From positions 1 through 7,157 of the forward strand of contig JAOZHK010000118.1 of assembly GCA_026014905.1 (NCBI GenBank): a DNA stretch of 7,157 bases, read 5' to 3'. The DNA comes from Candidatus Bathyarchaeota archaeon (GTDB taxonomy: Archaea > Thermoproteota > Bathyarchaeia > RBG-16-48-13 > GCA-020355125). Under the pieces are notes generated by a model. That model had not been told where the DNA came from, ran no database searches, and was given only the letters and a program-made list of their open reading frames with translations. The translations under genes and the position numbers were made by a program. Positions within the stretch are counted from its first letter, which is position 1. Each line of letters opens with the position of its first letter. Below, piece by piece: positions 1 through 5,644 of this stretch.

Positions 1-738
1 TCTTCCAGGTGCATACTCGGTGGACATAATTGGAATATCCAGTTTGTTAAGGAGTTTCACATAGTTGTAAATATCTTCTTCGACCAATGGGTCTTCATAC
101 CAATAGTACTCGAGTTCTTCGATAGCCCGGCCAACCCGCAGTGCAGCCTCATATTGGTAGGCCCACATCGAATCCAGCATCAGGGTCATGTCATCGCCAA
201 CCGCCTCTCGGACTGCCCGGCATATCTCAATATCTGCCCGAGGGTCGCCGTGAGGATGAATCTTATGTGCAGTCCAGCCGAGTTCCTTGAATTGTATCGC
301 TTCCTCCGCATACTCTTCCTTGGTTTCATGGTACGCTGTGCTAGAGTACGCCGGGACGCTATCCTTACACGTACCCAGAAGCCGGTGAATGGGCTGCTTC
401 GCAATTTTTCCGTTAATATCCCATAGACAAACATCTATAGCCCCGATAATATAGGTTGATACGGAGCGATTCATCTTCCACATTTCCCACCAAATTTCCC
501 CAATATTCTGGGGGTTACGTTCCATAATCAACGGTTTAATGAATTCGATGAGGTTTAAAGCAAAATGATCTGCCCCCATTCGAGATGATCCTAGAAAAGC
601 ATTGCCGCTTACCCCTTCATCAGTTTCCACCGTCACAACACCAAGCTGCTTGGTACCTCCAAACAATGTGCCAACACCTGTTTTCCATGGTGCGGATTTC
701 CAGTTGAACATATCAAGTTTAACATTAGTAATTTTCAT
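1..738 (-). CDS. Enolase-superfamily enzyme, mandelate racemase/muconate lactonizing type (C-terminus cut by window edge)
   Basis: The 246 visible codons are open to the left edge. Family members are usually 370-400 residues, so about a third is missing. The family abstracts a proton next to a carboxylate, with Mg2+ stabilising the enolate; many members are sugar-acid dehydratases or racemases. The N-terminal capping domain covers about residues 1-125 and ends in a typical segment (LWDINGKIAKQP, 105-116). The barrel follows. The three expected metal ligands sit at regular spacing: D189 (MLDSMWAY), E215 (YYWYEDPL) and E241 (STEYAPG). The second-strand base motif is K159-I-H161 (K-x-H) rather than the commoner K-x-K. 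The C-terminal His/Asp base lies outside the window. The start ATG has a good Shine-Dalgarno (AAGAGGAC, 8 bases upstream). The family call is secure; the substrate is unknown, with acid-sugar dehydratase only a guess. Confidence 0.9.
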   Translation of the reverse strand, partial: MKITNVKLDMFNWKSAPWKTGVGTLFGGTKQLGVVTVETDEGVSGNAFLGSSRMGADHFALNLIEFIKPLIMERNPQNIGEIWWEMWKMNRSVSTYIIGAIDVCLWDINGKIAKQPIHRLLGTCKDSVPAYSSTAYHETKEEYAEEAIQFKELGWTAHKIHPHGDPRADIEICRAVREAVGDDMTLMLDSMWAYQYEAALRVGRAIEELEYYWYEDPLVEEDIYNYVKLLNKLDIPIMSTEYAPGR

Positions 739-746
739 CTTAAGCA

Positions 747-800
747 GTCCTCTTATGATGAGCTAGCTAGCTATAATTGATGCGTCCTTTAAATAATTCG
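747..800 (-). promoter_or_regulatory. Candidate promoter and RBS of the enolase-superfamily gene
   Basis: On the minus strand, CGAATTATTTAAA (788-800) resembles an archaeal BRE plus TATA box. Transcription would start roughly 25 bases downstream, near 765-770, giving a leader of about 30 bases. The ribosome site AAGAGGAC lies at 747-754. The predicted start falls inside the palindrome at 761-772. If the host is a bacterium, the TATA reading is wrong and the -10 would lie elsewhere. Confidence 0.4.
761..772. repeat. Perfect 12-bp palindrome, AGCT repeated three times
   Basis: AGCTAGCTAGCT is fully self-complementary and contains two overlapping GCTAGC hexamers. It sits between the TATA-like box and the ribosome site of the enolase-superfamily gene, where an operator or a leader hairpin could act. 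GCTAGC recurs upstream of two other minus-strand units (3550-3555 and 5379-5384). Confidence 0.5.
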
Positions 801-838
801 CTAGTGTTTGCTGAGGTGTATAGATGTCGGCTTTCCTG

Positions 839-1330
839 TTAGCTAGTCAATTCTAACTTGAGGACAATTGAAGTCTCCACTTGTCTCTCAGGAATGCTCC
901 AATATGTCCTCAGAAGCTTATCACTGTCTTCACGTAACATGCATCGAAAACCGTTTTTCTCATAGAAACGAATAGCCCACGTTGCATCGTTCCATGTCCC
1001 TACTAAAATTACGGGCGTGTAAGCTAAATCTACAAGCTGCTGAAGTAACTTTGTCCCAATTCCCATGCGTTGATATCGAAGTCGAATATACGAGTGTCTT
1101 ATCAGGGTTACATCATTAATGAATTGACTCCCCATCACACCGACTAAAACGTTATTCCTAATCCATCCATAAAATTGAACCCCTAAGCTGATTTCCTCAC
1201 GCAATTCGCTCTTTTGCATGTATGGCTCTTTCCATCGATCCTCAGGAATCACGCCTTTATACGCCTGAGCGGCTTCATTGATAATTCTATAGATAGATTT
1301 ACAATCTGAAGATAATAGCTTCCGTATCAT
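839..1330 (-). CDS. GNAT family N-acetyltransferase
   Basis: This 163-residue protein is a complete single-domain GNAT enzyme, which transfers an acetyl group from acetyl-CoA to an amine. The acetyl-CoA pyrophosphate loop (motif A, Q/R-x-x-G-x-G/A) is RYQRMGIGTKLL at 85-96. The motif B helix is WAIRFYEKNGF at 118-128. The N-terminus (IINEAAQAYKGVIPEDRW, 16-33), the central LIRHSYIRL (77-85) and the C-terminal YWSIPERQVETSIVL (143-157) match a widespread subfamily whose acceptor is unknown to me. No signal or membrane segment is present, so it should be cytosolic. The start ATG at 1330 has only a short GAGG 4 bases upstream. The 100-base gap to the downstream enolase gene, which has its own promoter-like box, argues against one operon. 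The family is secure; the substrate is not. Confidence 0.93.
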   Translation of the reverse strand: MIRKLLSSDCKSIYRIINEAAQAYKGVIPEDRWKEPYMQKSELREEISLGVQFYGWIRNNVLVGVMGSQFINDVTLIRHSYIRLRYQRMGIGTKLLQQLVDLAYTPVILVGTWNDATWAIRFYEKNGFRCMLREDSDKLLRTYWSIPERQVETSIVLKLELTS

Positions 1331-1452
1331 CGCCTCATCTCTGCCCTTTATGCACTAGTTAATGTGAAGCGTGGAACTTATTGCATTCATATCATCAAAA
1401 CCAGTCATTCAGTATTGTCGACGATTGAAACATGAATGTCATCGTTGAGCCT

Positions 1453-1481
1453 TATACAGTTGTTACGCGTGTGCGTATAAT
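1453..1481 (+). promoter_or_regulatory. Candidate promoter facing the MFS gene
   Basis: TATACA (1453-1458) and TATAAT (1476-1481) are 17 bases apart, the ideal bacterial sigma-70 geometry, with 4/6 and 6/6 matches. Read as archaeal, the same TATAATG box could serve as a TATA element. Either reading places the transcript start at or within the inverted repeat at 1487-1528. The spacer is mostly the alternating run TACGCGTGTGCGTATA. Confidence 0.35.
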
Positions 1482-1531
1482 GAGGAAGAAAAAGTGGATC
1501 CTCAAGGCTGATGCCTCACACTTTTTCTCCC
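1481..1531. repeat. Inverted repeat with alternative pairings, leader-hairpin-like
   Basis: AGAAAAAGTG (1487-1496) pairs perfectly with CACTTTTTCT (1519-1528), and GG 1484-1485 can pair with CC 1530-1531 beyond one mismatch. The loop holds a smaller stem, AGGC-TGAT-GCCT (1505-1516). A competing stem is possible: TGAGGA (1481-1486) with TCCTCA (1499-1504). It lies about 100 bases upstream of the MFS start, so it is not a terminator of either flanking gene. It could be a regulator site or a leader structure. Confidence 0.55.
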
Positions 1532-1631
1532 CTATCTCTTTAGATGACTTGTTACTCATAAGCGTAGTAGGTATGAACCACAATGATTAAAGCAATTGTC
1601 GATGTTATTAGCTGCAGAGTTTGGTAGATTG

Positions 1632-2843
1632 ATGGACGTTGATTCAATCAATGTAACACGGGCGTTCGCTGTATTATCAATCTCGCTTTTTGCCTCGATG
1701 CTTGGACTCGGGATTGTCAGCCCCCTCATGTCGACTTTTGCGGAAGATTTAGGAGCTACGGGGATTTGGCTGGGGGCAATTTTTTCTGGCTACTTCCTTG
1801 CTCGAGCTTTAATCATGCCATTTATTGGTCGACTATCCGATCAATGGGGAAAACGGAAGATATTCTTAGTTCTTGGTCTCGCAATACTAGGTTTCACATC
1901 GATTGGATATATTCTTTCACGTGATGTTATCCAATTAATACTTGCACGGTTCCTTCAAGGATTGGGATCGGGTATTGTACTGCCCATCTCTTTAGCATAT
2001 ATTGGAGATATTACGCCCGATGGGAAAGAAGGTTCATACATTGGGTATATAAATATCGCCCGTATGGCGGGTTGGGGAAGCGGTCCTCTGGTGGGGGGCG
2101 TCCTTATGGAATTGTATGGTTTTGAAATGCCTTTTCTGGTTATGGGTATCCTTGCATTCCTTGCGTTAATTATCTTATTCATCGCGTTACCTGAAAAAGA
2201 AATGCAGGATCATTTAGATACCAAGCATCGCCCTTCGATTTCATACCGTTCAATATTAAATATTCCAGCAATTCGTGGCGTAGTAGTCTTTCGCGTTATT
2301 ACGGCAATTGGAACAGGGAATCTTTTTTCTTTCTTTCCCTTATTAGCTGATTCTCTGGGCATTCCTCCAGGTGATGTAGGAATTCTTCTTTCATCACGTG
2401 TACTCATCATGTCTTTTCTTCAAGGACCTTTTGGGATCCTAGCGGACAGGTATGATAAGACTCGAATGATTCTCTTCAGCGGTGTTGGAAGTGCGATTCT
2501 CATGTTGCTAGTACCATCAACTCATACTTTCTGGGAATTGCTCGCTTTAGGAATATTTATTGGCTTAAATTGGGCGATGCTTATACCTGCATCGACTGGT
2601 TTAGCTGCTGAGTATGGTCGAGAACATGGCATGGCTTCAGTCATGAGTACTATAAATGTTGGTATGAGCATCGGAATGGTGATTGGTCCCTTGACATCAG
2701 GGATCATTATGGATCTGTTCAATATCCAGGCAATCTTCTATTACGGTGGATTTATGGCGATTATTGGCAGCCTATTATTCTTTTTTCTTGTTGTCTGGAG
2801 ATTCAGAACCAAGAAACGCACATCCTCTCCTATTATACCTTAA
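1632..2843 (+). CDS. MFS transporter, drug:H+ antiporter-like, 12 transmembrane helices
   Basis: An inner-membrane secondary transporter of about 403 residues, probably a proton-driven exporter of small molecules or drugs. Hydrophobic segments are spaced as in a two-times-six-helix MFS protein. Motif A lies in the loop after helix 2 (GRLSDQWGKRK, 66-76), and its second-half copy is degenerate (GILADRYDKTR, 268-278). A motif B-like arginine sits in LILARFLQGLGSG (102-114). A motif C-like stretch, GWGSGPLVGG (147-156), supports antiport rather than uptake. A charged central loop covers about 187-210. The frame extends upstream to TTG 1596 and ATG 1602. I chose ATG 1632 because it leaves a normal short N-terminus before helix 1 and has a weak GGTAG 4 bases upstream; the other starts have no ribosome site. 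The cargo is unknown. Confidence 0.92.
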   Translation: MDVDSINVTRAFAVLSISLFASMLGLGIVSPLMSTFAEDLGATGIWLGAIFSGYFLARALIMPFIGRLSDQWGKRKIFLVLGLAILGFTSIGYILSRDVIQLILARFLQGLGSGIVLPISLAYIGDITPDGKEGSYIGYINIARMAGWGSGPLVGGVLMELYGFEMPFLVMGILAFLALIILFIALPEKEMQDHLDTKHRPSISYRSILNIPAIRGVVVFRVITAIGTGNLFSFFPLLADSLGIPPGDVGILLSSRVLIMSFLQGPFGILADRYDKTRMILFSGVGSAILMLLVPSTHTFWELLALGIFIGLNWAMLIPASTGLAAEYGREHGMASVMSTINVGMSIGMVIGPLTSGIIMDLFNIQAIFYYGGFMAIIGSLLFFFLVVWRFRTKKRTSSPIIP

Positions 2844-2852
2844 ACAGTATTA

Positions 2853-2866
2853 ACGCGCGCGCACGT
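2853..2866. repeat. Alternating purine-pyrimidine tract between convergent genes
   Basis: ACGCGCGCGCACGT is a 14-base strictly alternating run, mostly CG, in the 34-base spacer between the stop codons of the convergent MFS and radical SAM genes. Such tracts are prone to form Z-DNA under negative supercoiling. No T-run or stable terminator stem is visible here. Confidence 0.6.
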
Positions 2867-2877
2867 CTCGATAGTTT

Positions 2878-3489
2878 TCAGTAAAATGTTGGAATATACG
2901 GTCTCTTTCTGAATCGAACACCTAGTTTTTTAGCAAATTGTGTCATTTTATTCATATTCACTTCGTCTAGGGTGACAGCGGTTATTTCGGTGTCAAATTC
3001 GTCTTTCGCTCTCTTTAAAAAATAGAGAACGCTATCAAACGCGTCATCAAATCTAGGTTTACATATAGAATTGTATAACTCTTTAGTATATGCGTTAACA
3101 CTTACACATACTCGATCGAGACTTGCGTTTTTCAGTTCATTTACAACGTCTCTTTCAGGATTTAACCTATATCCTAAGCCATTTGTGTCTAGTCTGGTTG
3201 GATTCTGGTATCTGTTCTTAATGAATTTGTTAACTTCAATGACTGTGTCCAGTCTTGTAGTTGGTTCTCCAAATCCGCAAAAAACTACTTCTTTTCTAGT
3301 TGACTTGTCAAGTGCTTGCTGAAGTTCTTGAATTATATTTTTGGTTGATGGTTCTCGCCGCAATTGTAAATTTGTGTTTCCTATGCCTTTCCAGAAGCGT
3401 TTAAAACAGAAATAACAGTTGTTTGAGCAGTTATTCGTGATGTTTAGATATAGATTAGGATTATTTCTAAGACTATAGACTACGGACAT
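2878..3489 (-). CDS. Radical SAM protein, TatD family-associated type
   Basis: This 203-residue protein is a compact radical SAM enzyme that binds a 4Fe-4S cluster and cleaves S-adenosylmethionine. The cluster motif C-x3-C-x2-C is C21-SNN-C25-YF-C28. Further landmarks are LQLRREP (41-47), EVVFCGFGEP (67-76, the SAM-binding GGE-like strand), LDTNG (100-104), VSVNA (129-133) and CKPRFDDAFDSVLYF (143-157). The order of these blocks matches the TatD-linked radical SAM family (about 200 residues), whose reaction is not established as far as I know. No TatD nuclease is in this window. ATG 3489 has an excellent ribosome site, GGAGG, 6 bases upstream. By hand count of three 60-base lines the gene is about 32-40% GC, against 48-50% in two lines of the next gene, suggesting separate origin. 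Family call is strong; function is unknown. Confidence 0.9.
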   Translation of the reverse strand: MSVVYSLRNNPNLYLNITNNCSNNCYFCFKRFWKGIGNTNLQLRREPSTKNIIQELQQALDKSTRKEVVFCGFGEPTTRLDTVIEVNKFIKNRYQNPTRLDTNGLGYRLNPERDVVNELKNASLDRVCVSVNAYTKELYNSICKPRFDDAFDSVLYFLKRAKDEFDTEITAVTLDEVNMNKMTQFAKKLGVRFRKRPYIPTFY

Positions 3490-3495
3490 AATCCG

Positions 3496-3564
3496 CCTCC
3501 GCTCGTACTATTTCGTTCTTTTTTTTACTCTGAGCAGTACATCCTTCTGGCTAGCTTTTATGTG
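3496..3564 (-). promoter_or_regulatory. Candidate promoter and RBS of the radical SAM gene
   Basis: On the minus strand, CACATAAAA (3556-3564) is a TATA-like box followed directly by GCTAGC (3550-3555). A start about 25 bases downstream would leave a leader of roughly 45 bases. The leader includes an A8 run (3519-3526) and ends in GGAGG (3496-3500). An own promoter fits the 82-base gap from the methyltransferase stop. Confidence 0.35.
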
Positions 3565-3571
3565 TCTGCGT

Positions 3572-4660
3572 TTAGATCGAACGGTTAATCCATGTTCGTT
3601 TTTTTGCGAGAAACCTGAGATAAGTAGCATATGAAATCTCTGGTGGACATCGATGGTCCACTGTAGGAATAAAACCTCCCATTTCGAGCAAGGGAGAGAG
3701 GCGTTTCAACTCCGCATCGATCCCGGCGTCGCCGGCCATTAAAGCAATTTTGTTGACGCCTCCCATAAGAAGTATTTTTCGGCCATACGTTTCACGAAGC
3801 TGGAAGATATCGGTATATCGAGCTTCACAAGGAAACATACAATTAATACCTGCATCTAACCACCCTGGTACCAGTTCAGAAATATCGCCATCACAGTCAA
3901 GAATATTGATTGTGACGCCGTAGTCTTTGAGAACTTGTGTCACTTTTTTGTAACGAGGAACCATGAATTCTTCGAAGAATTTAACCGATAAGATTGGTCC
4001 ATAACTATAACACATGTCTTCCCACCATGTGGCGAAATGCACTTTAACGGCACGGAGTGCTCGACGGATGAGCTGGATCCAGAGATTTGTTAACGTATCC
4101 ATCATCTCAGCGATCCAATCAGGATCGCGATAAAACGCTACAGAAATATTCCGTATCCCCATCCAATTCCGTAGCCAACCAAACAAACTACCTACTTCAA
4201 TTCCCACAAGTTCACCCGAATCACGATAGCTTGTAGTGATCTCTTCCCAATTTAATGGAAATCGCCCAATAGTCTCCGGATCAAAGAAGGGTTTCAAGCG
4301 CTCCCAAGCTTCCCGTGTCGCAAGGGGGTATCGAATATAATGGGGAGGAGACGAGGTTTCGATAGTCTGTAGCTGGATACCTCCCATGCCATCATCAATC
4401 GTCATCCTTCCCTCCCCTTCTGCAAGAATTCGTTCTGGCAATGGCGGCCATAATCCGCTGCGTAGAGGGAGTTTAGCAACACTCTCCCATCCTTCTAAAT
4501 CGAGGTGCAGTTCAATCGCTCGATGGGTTTTTTTCTCTGTAGGGAGCCCTTCCTGATGCCATCGATTAATGGTCTCTTTCCAATACCCAAATTCGTAATC
4601 AGGTACTCTATCCACTTCATGAAAATCGAAGACGCGACTAAATCGTTCCTGACGATTCAT
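3572..4660 (-). CDS. Uroporphyrinogen decarboxylase (URO-D) family corrinoid methyltransferase
   Basis: A 362-residue cytosolic protein of the URO-D/MtaA-like superfamily, which moves methyl groups to or from a corrinoid protein. Supporting features are the N-terminal MNRQERFSRVFDFHEVDRVP (1-20), WWEDMCYSYGPILS (212-225), FFEEFMVPRYKKV (228-240), the barrel strand ILDCDGDISELVP (253-265), MGGVNK (299-304) and the C-terminal GGFIPTVDHRCPPEIS (328-343). Aligned by eye, the MtaA zinc motif H-x-C-G corresponds to D255-C256-D257-G, so the usual His and Cys ligands are both Asp. This separates it from classical coenzyme M methyltransferases and from HemE. Cys256, Cys274 and Cys278 are near the active site but their role is unclear. 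It is the second gene of an operon, overlapping the corrinoid gene by ATGA, with AAGGAGG (4668-4674) 7 bases before its ATG. The methyl donor and acceptor are unknown. Confidence 0.9.
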   Translation of the reverse strand: MNRQERFSRVFDFHEVDRVPDYEFGYWKETINRWHQEGLPTEKKTHRAIELHLDLEGWESVAKLPLRSGLWPPLPERILAEGEGRMTIDDGMGGIQLQTIETSSPPHYIRYPLATREAWERLKPFFDPETIGRFPLNWEEITTSYRDSGELVGIEVGSLFGWLRNWMGIRNISVAFYRDPDWIAEMMDTLTNLWIQLIRRALRAVKVHFATWWEDMCYSYGPILSVKFFEEFMVPRYKKVTQVLKDYGVTINILDCDGDISELVPGWLDAGINCMFPCEARYTDIFQLRETYGRKILLMGGVNKIALMAGDAGIDAELKRLSPLLEMGGFIPTVDHRCPPEISYATYLRFLAKKRTWINRSI

Positions 4661-5298
4661 TCAGATTCCTCCTTTTGTGACCATTGCTTACACAGTTTAA
4701 TTCCATCAATGACTGTCTGCCCCCATCCATCAACTCTGTATTGGTCGACAGTTGATTGGTTAACTGCAGCTCCTCCAACAATAATTTTGACCGAGTCTCG
4801 AATTCCTTCAGCTTCTAAAGCTGTAACAATCGCTTCAAATTCAGGAACTGTAGTTGTTAAGAGTGCAGATAATCCTAGAATTTTCGGGTGTTCTTTCTTC
4901 ACTGCAGAAACAATCTCGAATGGAGGGACATCGATGCCAAGGTCAATAACATGAAATCCTTGCGCTTGGAGTAACATAGCAAAGATGTTCTTGCCGATAT
5001 CATGAAGGTCTCCATGAACTGAAGCTAACACCACTTTGGTCAATCTGTCTGAAATGGGCGTTTCATCTGGACTCTCGATGAGGATTAAGATTTCTTTAAC
5101 TACTTCGCCCGCCATAACAAGCTCGGTTAAAAAATACTCTTTTTGTTCATACTTTTTACCGACAACATCGAGGGCGCGTGCGATGGCCTGAAAGATGTTC
5201 TCTCTTGTAACCTGCTGGGATTTTTGCAGGGTGATTGTAGTGGCGACAGCTCCTTCGATATCAAGATTAATGATGGTATTTTCAAGCTGAGCGATCAT
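4657..5298 (-). CDS. Corrinoid-binding protein of a methyltransferase system (MtaC/MtbC-like)
   Basis: A 213-residue methyl carrier. Its cobalamin cofactor shuttles a methyl group between a substrate methyltransferase and an acceptor methyltransferase. The N-terminal helical cap domain (B12-binding_2 type) covers about 1-85, and the Rossmann-like B12-binding domain about 86-205. The cobalt-ligand motif D-x-H-x-x-G is D97-L-H99-D-I-G102, with H99 the lower axial ligand. S144 (LGLSALLTTT) and GG 175-176 (IIVGGAAV) are the other nucleotide-tail contacts. It is first in the operon and its stop overlaps the methyltransferase ATG, so the two are probably made together and interact. ATG 5298 is preferred; an in-frame TTG at 5307 would add three residues. 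Neither has a strong ribosome site (GGT only). No substrate-specific methyltransferase (MtaB, MttB or MtbB type) lies in the window. Confidence 0.94.
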   Translation of the reverse strand: MIAQLENTIINLDIEGAVATTITLQKSQQVTRENIFQAIARALDVVGKKYEQKEYFLTELVMAGEVVKEILILIESPDETPISDRLTKVVLASVHGDLHDIGKNIFAMLLQAQGFHVIDLGIDVPPFEIVSAVKKEHPKILGLSALLTTTVPEFEAIVTALEAEGIRDSVKIIVGGAAVNQSTVDQYRVDGWGQTVIDGIKLCKQWSQKEESE

Positions 5299-5333
5299 AA
5301 TTACCAAGCCAAGTAATAATATCTATGAGCACC

Positions 5334-5355
5334 CTTAAAGTTTAATCATCAAACT
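5334..5355 (-). promoter_or_regulatory. Candidate promoter/operator of the corrinoid operon
   Basis: AGTTT (5339-5343) and AAACT (5351-5355) form a 5-bp inverted repeat around a 7-base spacer. On the minus strand it runs into AAACTTTAAGG (5335-5345), a weak TATA-like element about 40 bases from the corrinoid start. A regulator binding here would block transcription. The match is short and could be chance. Confidence 0.25.
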
Positions 5356-5378
5356 CCGATACTGACAACTTTGCGAGA

Positions 5379-5392
5379 GCTAGCGCGCGCGT
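5379..5392. repeat. GCTAGC hexamer fused to an alternating CG tract
   Basis: GCTAGC (5379-5384) overlaps GCGCGCGCGT (5383-5392), a 10-base alternating run. It lies about 85 bases upstream of the corrinoid start. It is one of four alternating runs noted in this window, all in spacers. Confidence 0.5.
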
Positions 5393-5428
5393 TGGCTGGT
5401 CTGTTGTAAGTATCTCGCTTTATGTGAA

Positions 5429-5458
5429 TATGTCTGGTTATGTCTGGTTTTGTCCAGC
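5429..5458. repeat. 10-bp tandem repeat, two perfect units and a degenerate third
   Basis: TATGTCTGGT occurs at 5429-5438 and 5439-5448, followed by the diverged TTTGTCCAGC (5449-5458). A partial TATGTGAA unit precedes them at 5421-5428. The spacing is about one helical turn, so identical faces of the DNA would be presented to a protein. It lies mid-way between the two divergent genes. Confidence 0.55.
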
Positions 5459-5538
5459 TTTCACGTTTATCCACCAAGTGGTAATATTTTTAGGAGTTAT
5501 CGATGGCCATTTCGATGAATGGATTAGAGAACAAATTC

Positions 5539-5604
5539 ATTATATAGTTGTGAGATTCTGGAATATTTATGATCAAATCCCGCATGCAGACCACAACGCA
5601 TGCA
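5539..5604 (+). promoter_or_regulatory. Candidate promoter and operator of the xdhC-like gene
   Basis: Two TATA-like boxes face the gene: ATTATATA (5539-5546) and AATATTTAT (5562-5570). Starts about 25 bases downstream would fall near 5568 or 5592. The direct repeats CGCATGCA at 5581-5588 and 5597-5604 (16 bases start to start, each containing the palindrome GCATGC) sit at or just after those points, a plausible place for a repressor. The ribosome site GAGAGGAT (5633-5640) follows. Confidence 0.4.
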
Positions 5605-5615
5605 TGTGTGTATGC
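5596..5615. repeat. 20-base alternating purine-pyrimidine run
   Basis: Positions 5596-5615 alternate strictly (ACGCATGCATGTGTGTATGC), the longest such run I found in the window. It overlaps the second CGCATGCA repeat and lies about 30 bases before the xdhC-like start codon. Confidence 0.6.
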
Positions 5616-5644
5616 TCTGTGATTACCTTTAAGAGAGGATAGAT

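Larger units (their letters stand above)
1331..1631. other. Divergent intergenic region between the GNAT and MFS genes
   Basis: About 300 bases with no supported gene. It must hold the promoters of both flanking divergent genes. It contains a 16-base alternating purine-pyrimidine run (1464-1479), a TATAAT hexamer (1476-1481) and a 10-bp inverted repeat (1487-1528), described separately. I see no tRNA, riboswitch or small ORF with a ribosome site. Confidence 0.6.
5299..5644. other. Divergent intergenic region between the corrinoid operon and xdhC-like gene
   Basis: About 346 bases with no convincing gene. It must carry both divergent promoters. It holds a 17-bp imperfect palindrome (5339-5355), a GC-alternating tract with GCTAGC (5379-5392), a 10-bp tandem repeat (5429-5458), two TATA-like boxes facing xdhC, spaced direct repeats (5581-5604) and a 20-base alternating run (5596-5615). 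I looked for a cobalamin riboswitch before the corrinoid gene and saw no B12-box-like sequence. Confidence 0.6.

Noticed and set aside
154..434. Short frames on both strands inside the enolase-superfamily gene
   Set aside because: They lie wholly within the coding sequence whose family motifs are clear, have no ribosome site, and resemble no protein I know.
3519..3526. T8 run on the plus strand as a terminator
   Set aside because: No stem precedes it and no plus-strand gene ends nearby; on the minus strand it is an A-run in the radical SAM leader.
4505..4954. 149-residue plus-strand frame
   Set aside because: It runs antisense across the methyltransferase/corrinoid junction, both of which are supported by diagnostic motifs; it is a shadow.
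3572..5298. Pyrrolysine (in-frame amber) methyltransferase in the corrinoid operon
   Set aside because: The methyltransferase is of URO-D type, not MttB, MtbB or MtmB; it ends in TAA and no interrupted frame extends past a TAG.
5299..5420. Cobalamin riboswitch before the corrinoid gene
   Set aside because: The leader is too short for the full fold and I see no B12-box-like sequence or matching paired arms.
5424..5642. 72-residue plus-strand reading frame in the divergent spacer
   Set aside because: No ribosome site, composition unlike a folded protein, starts inside the tandem repeat and overlaps the promoter-like boxes and direct repeats of the XdhC-like gene.
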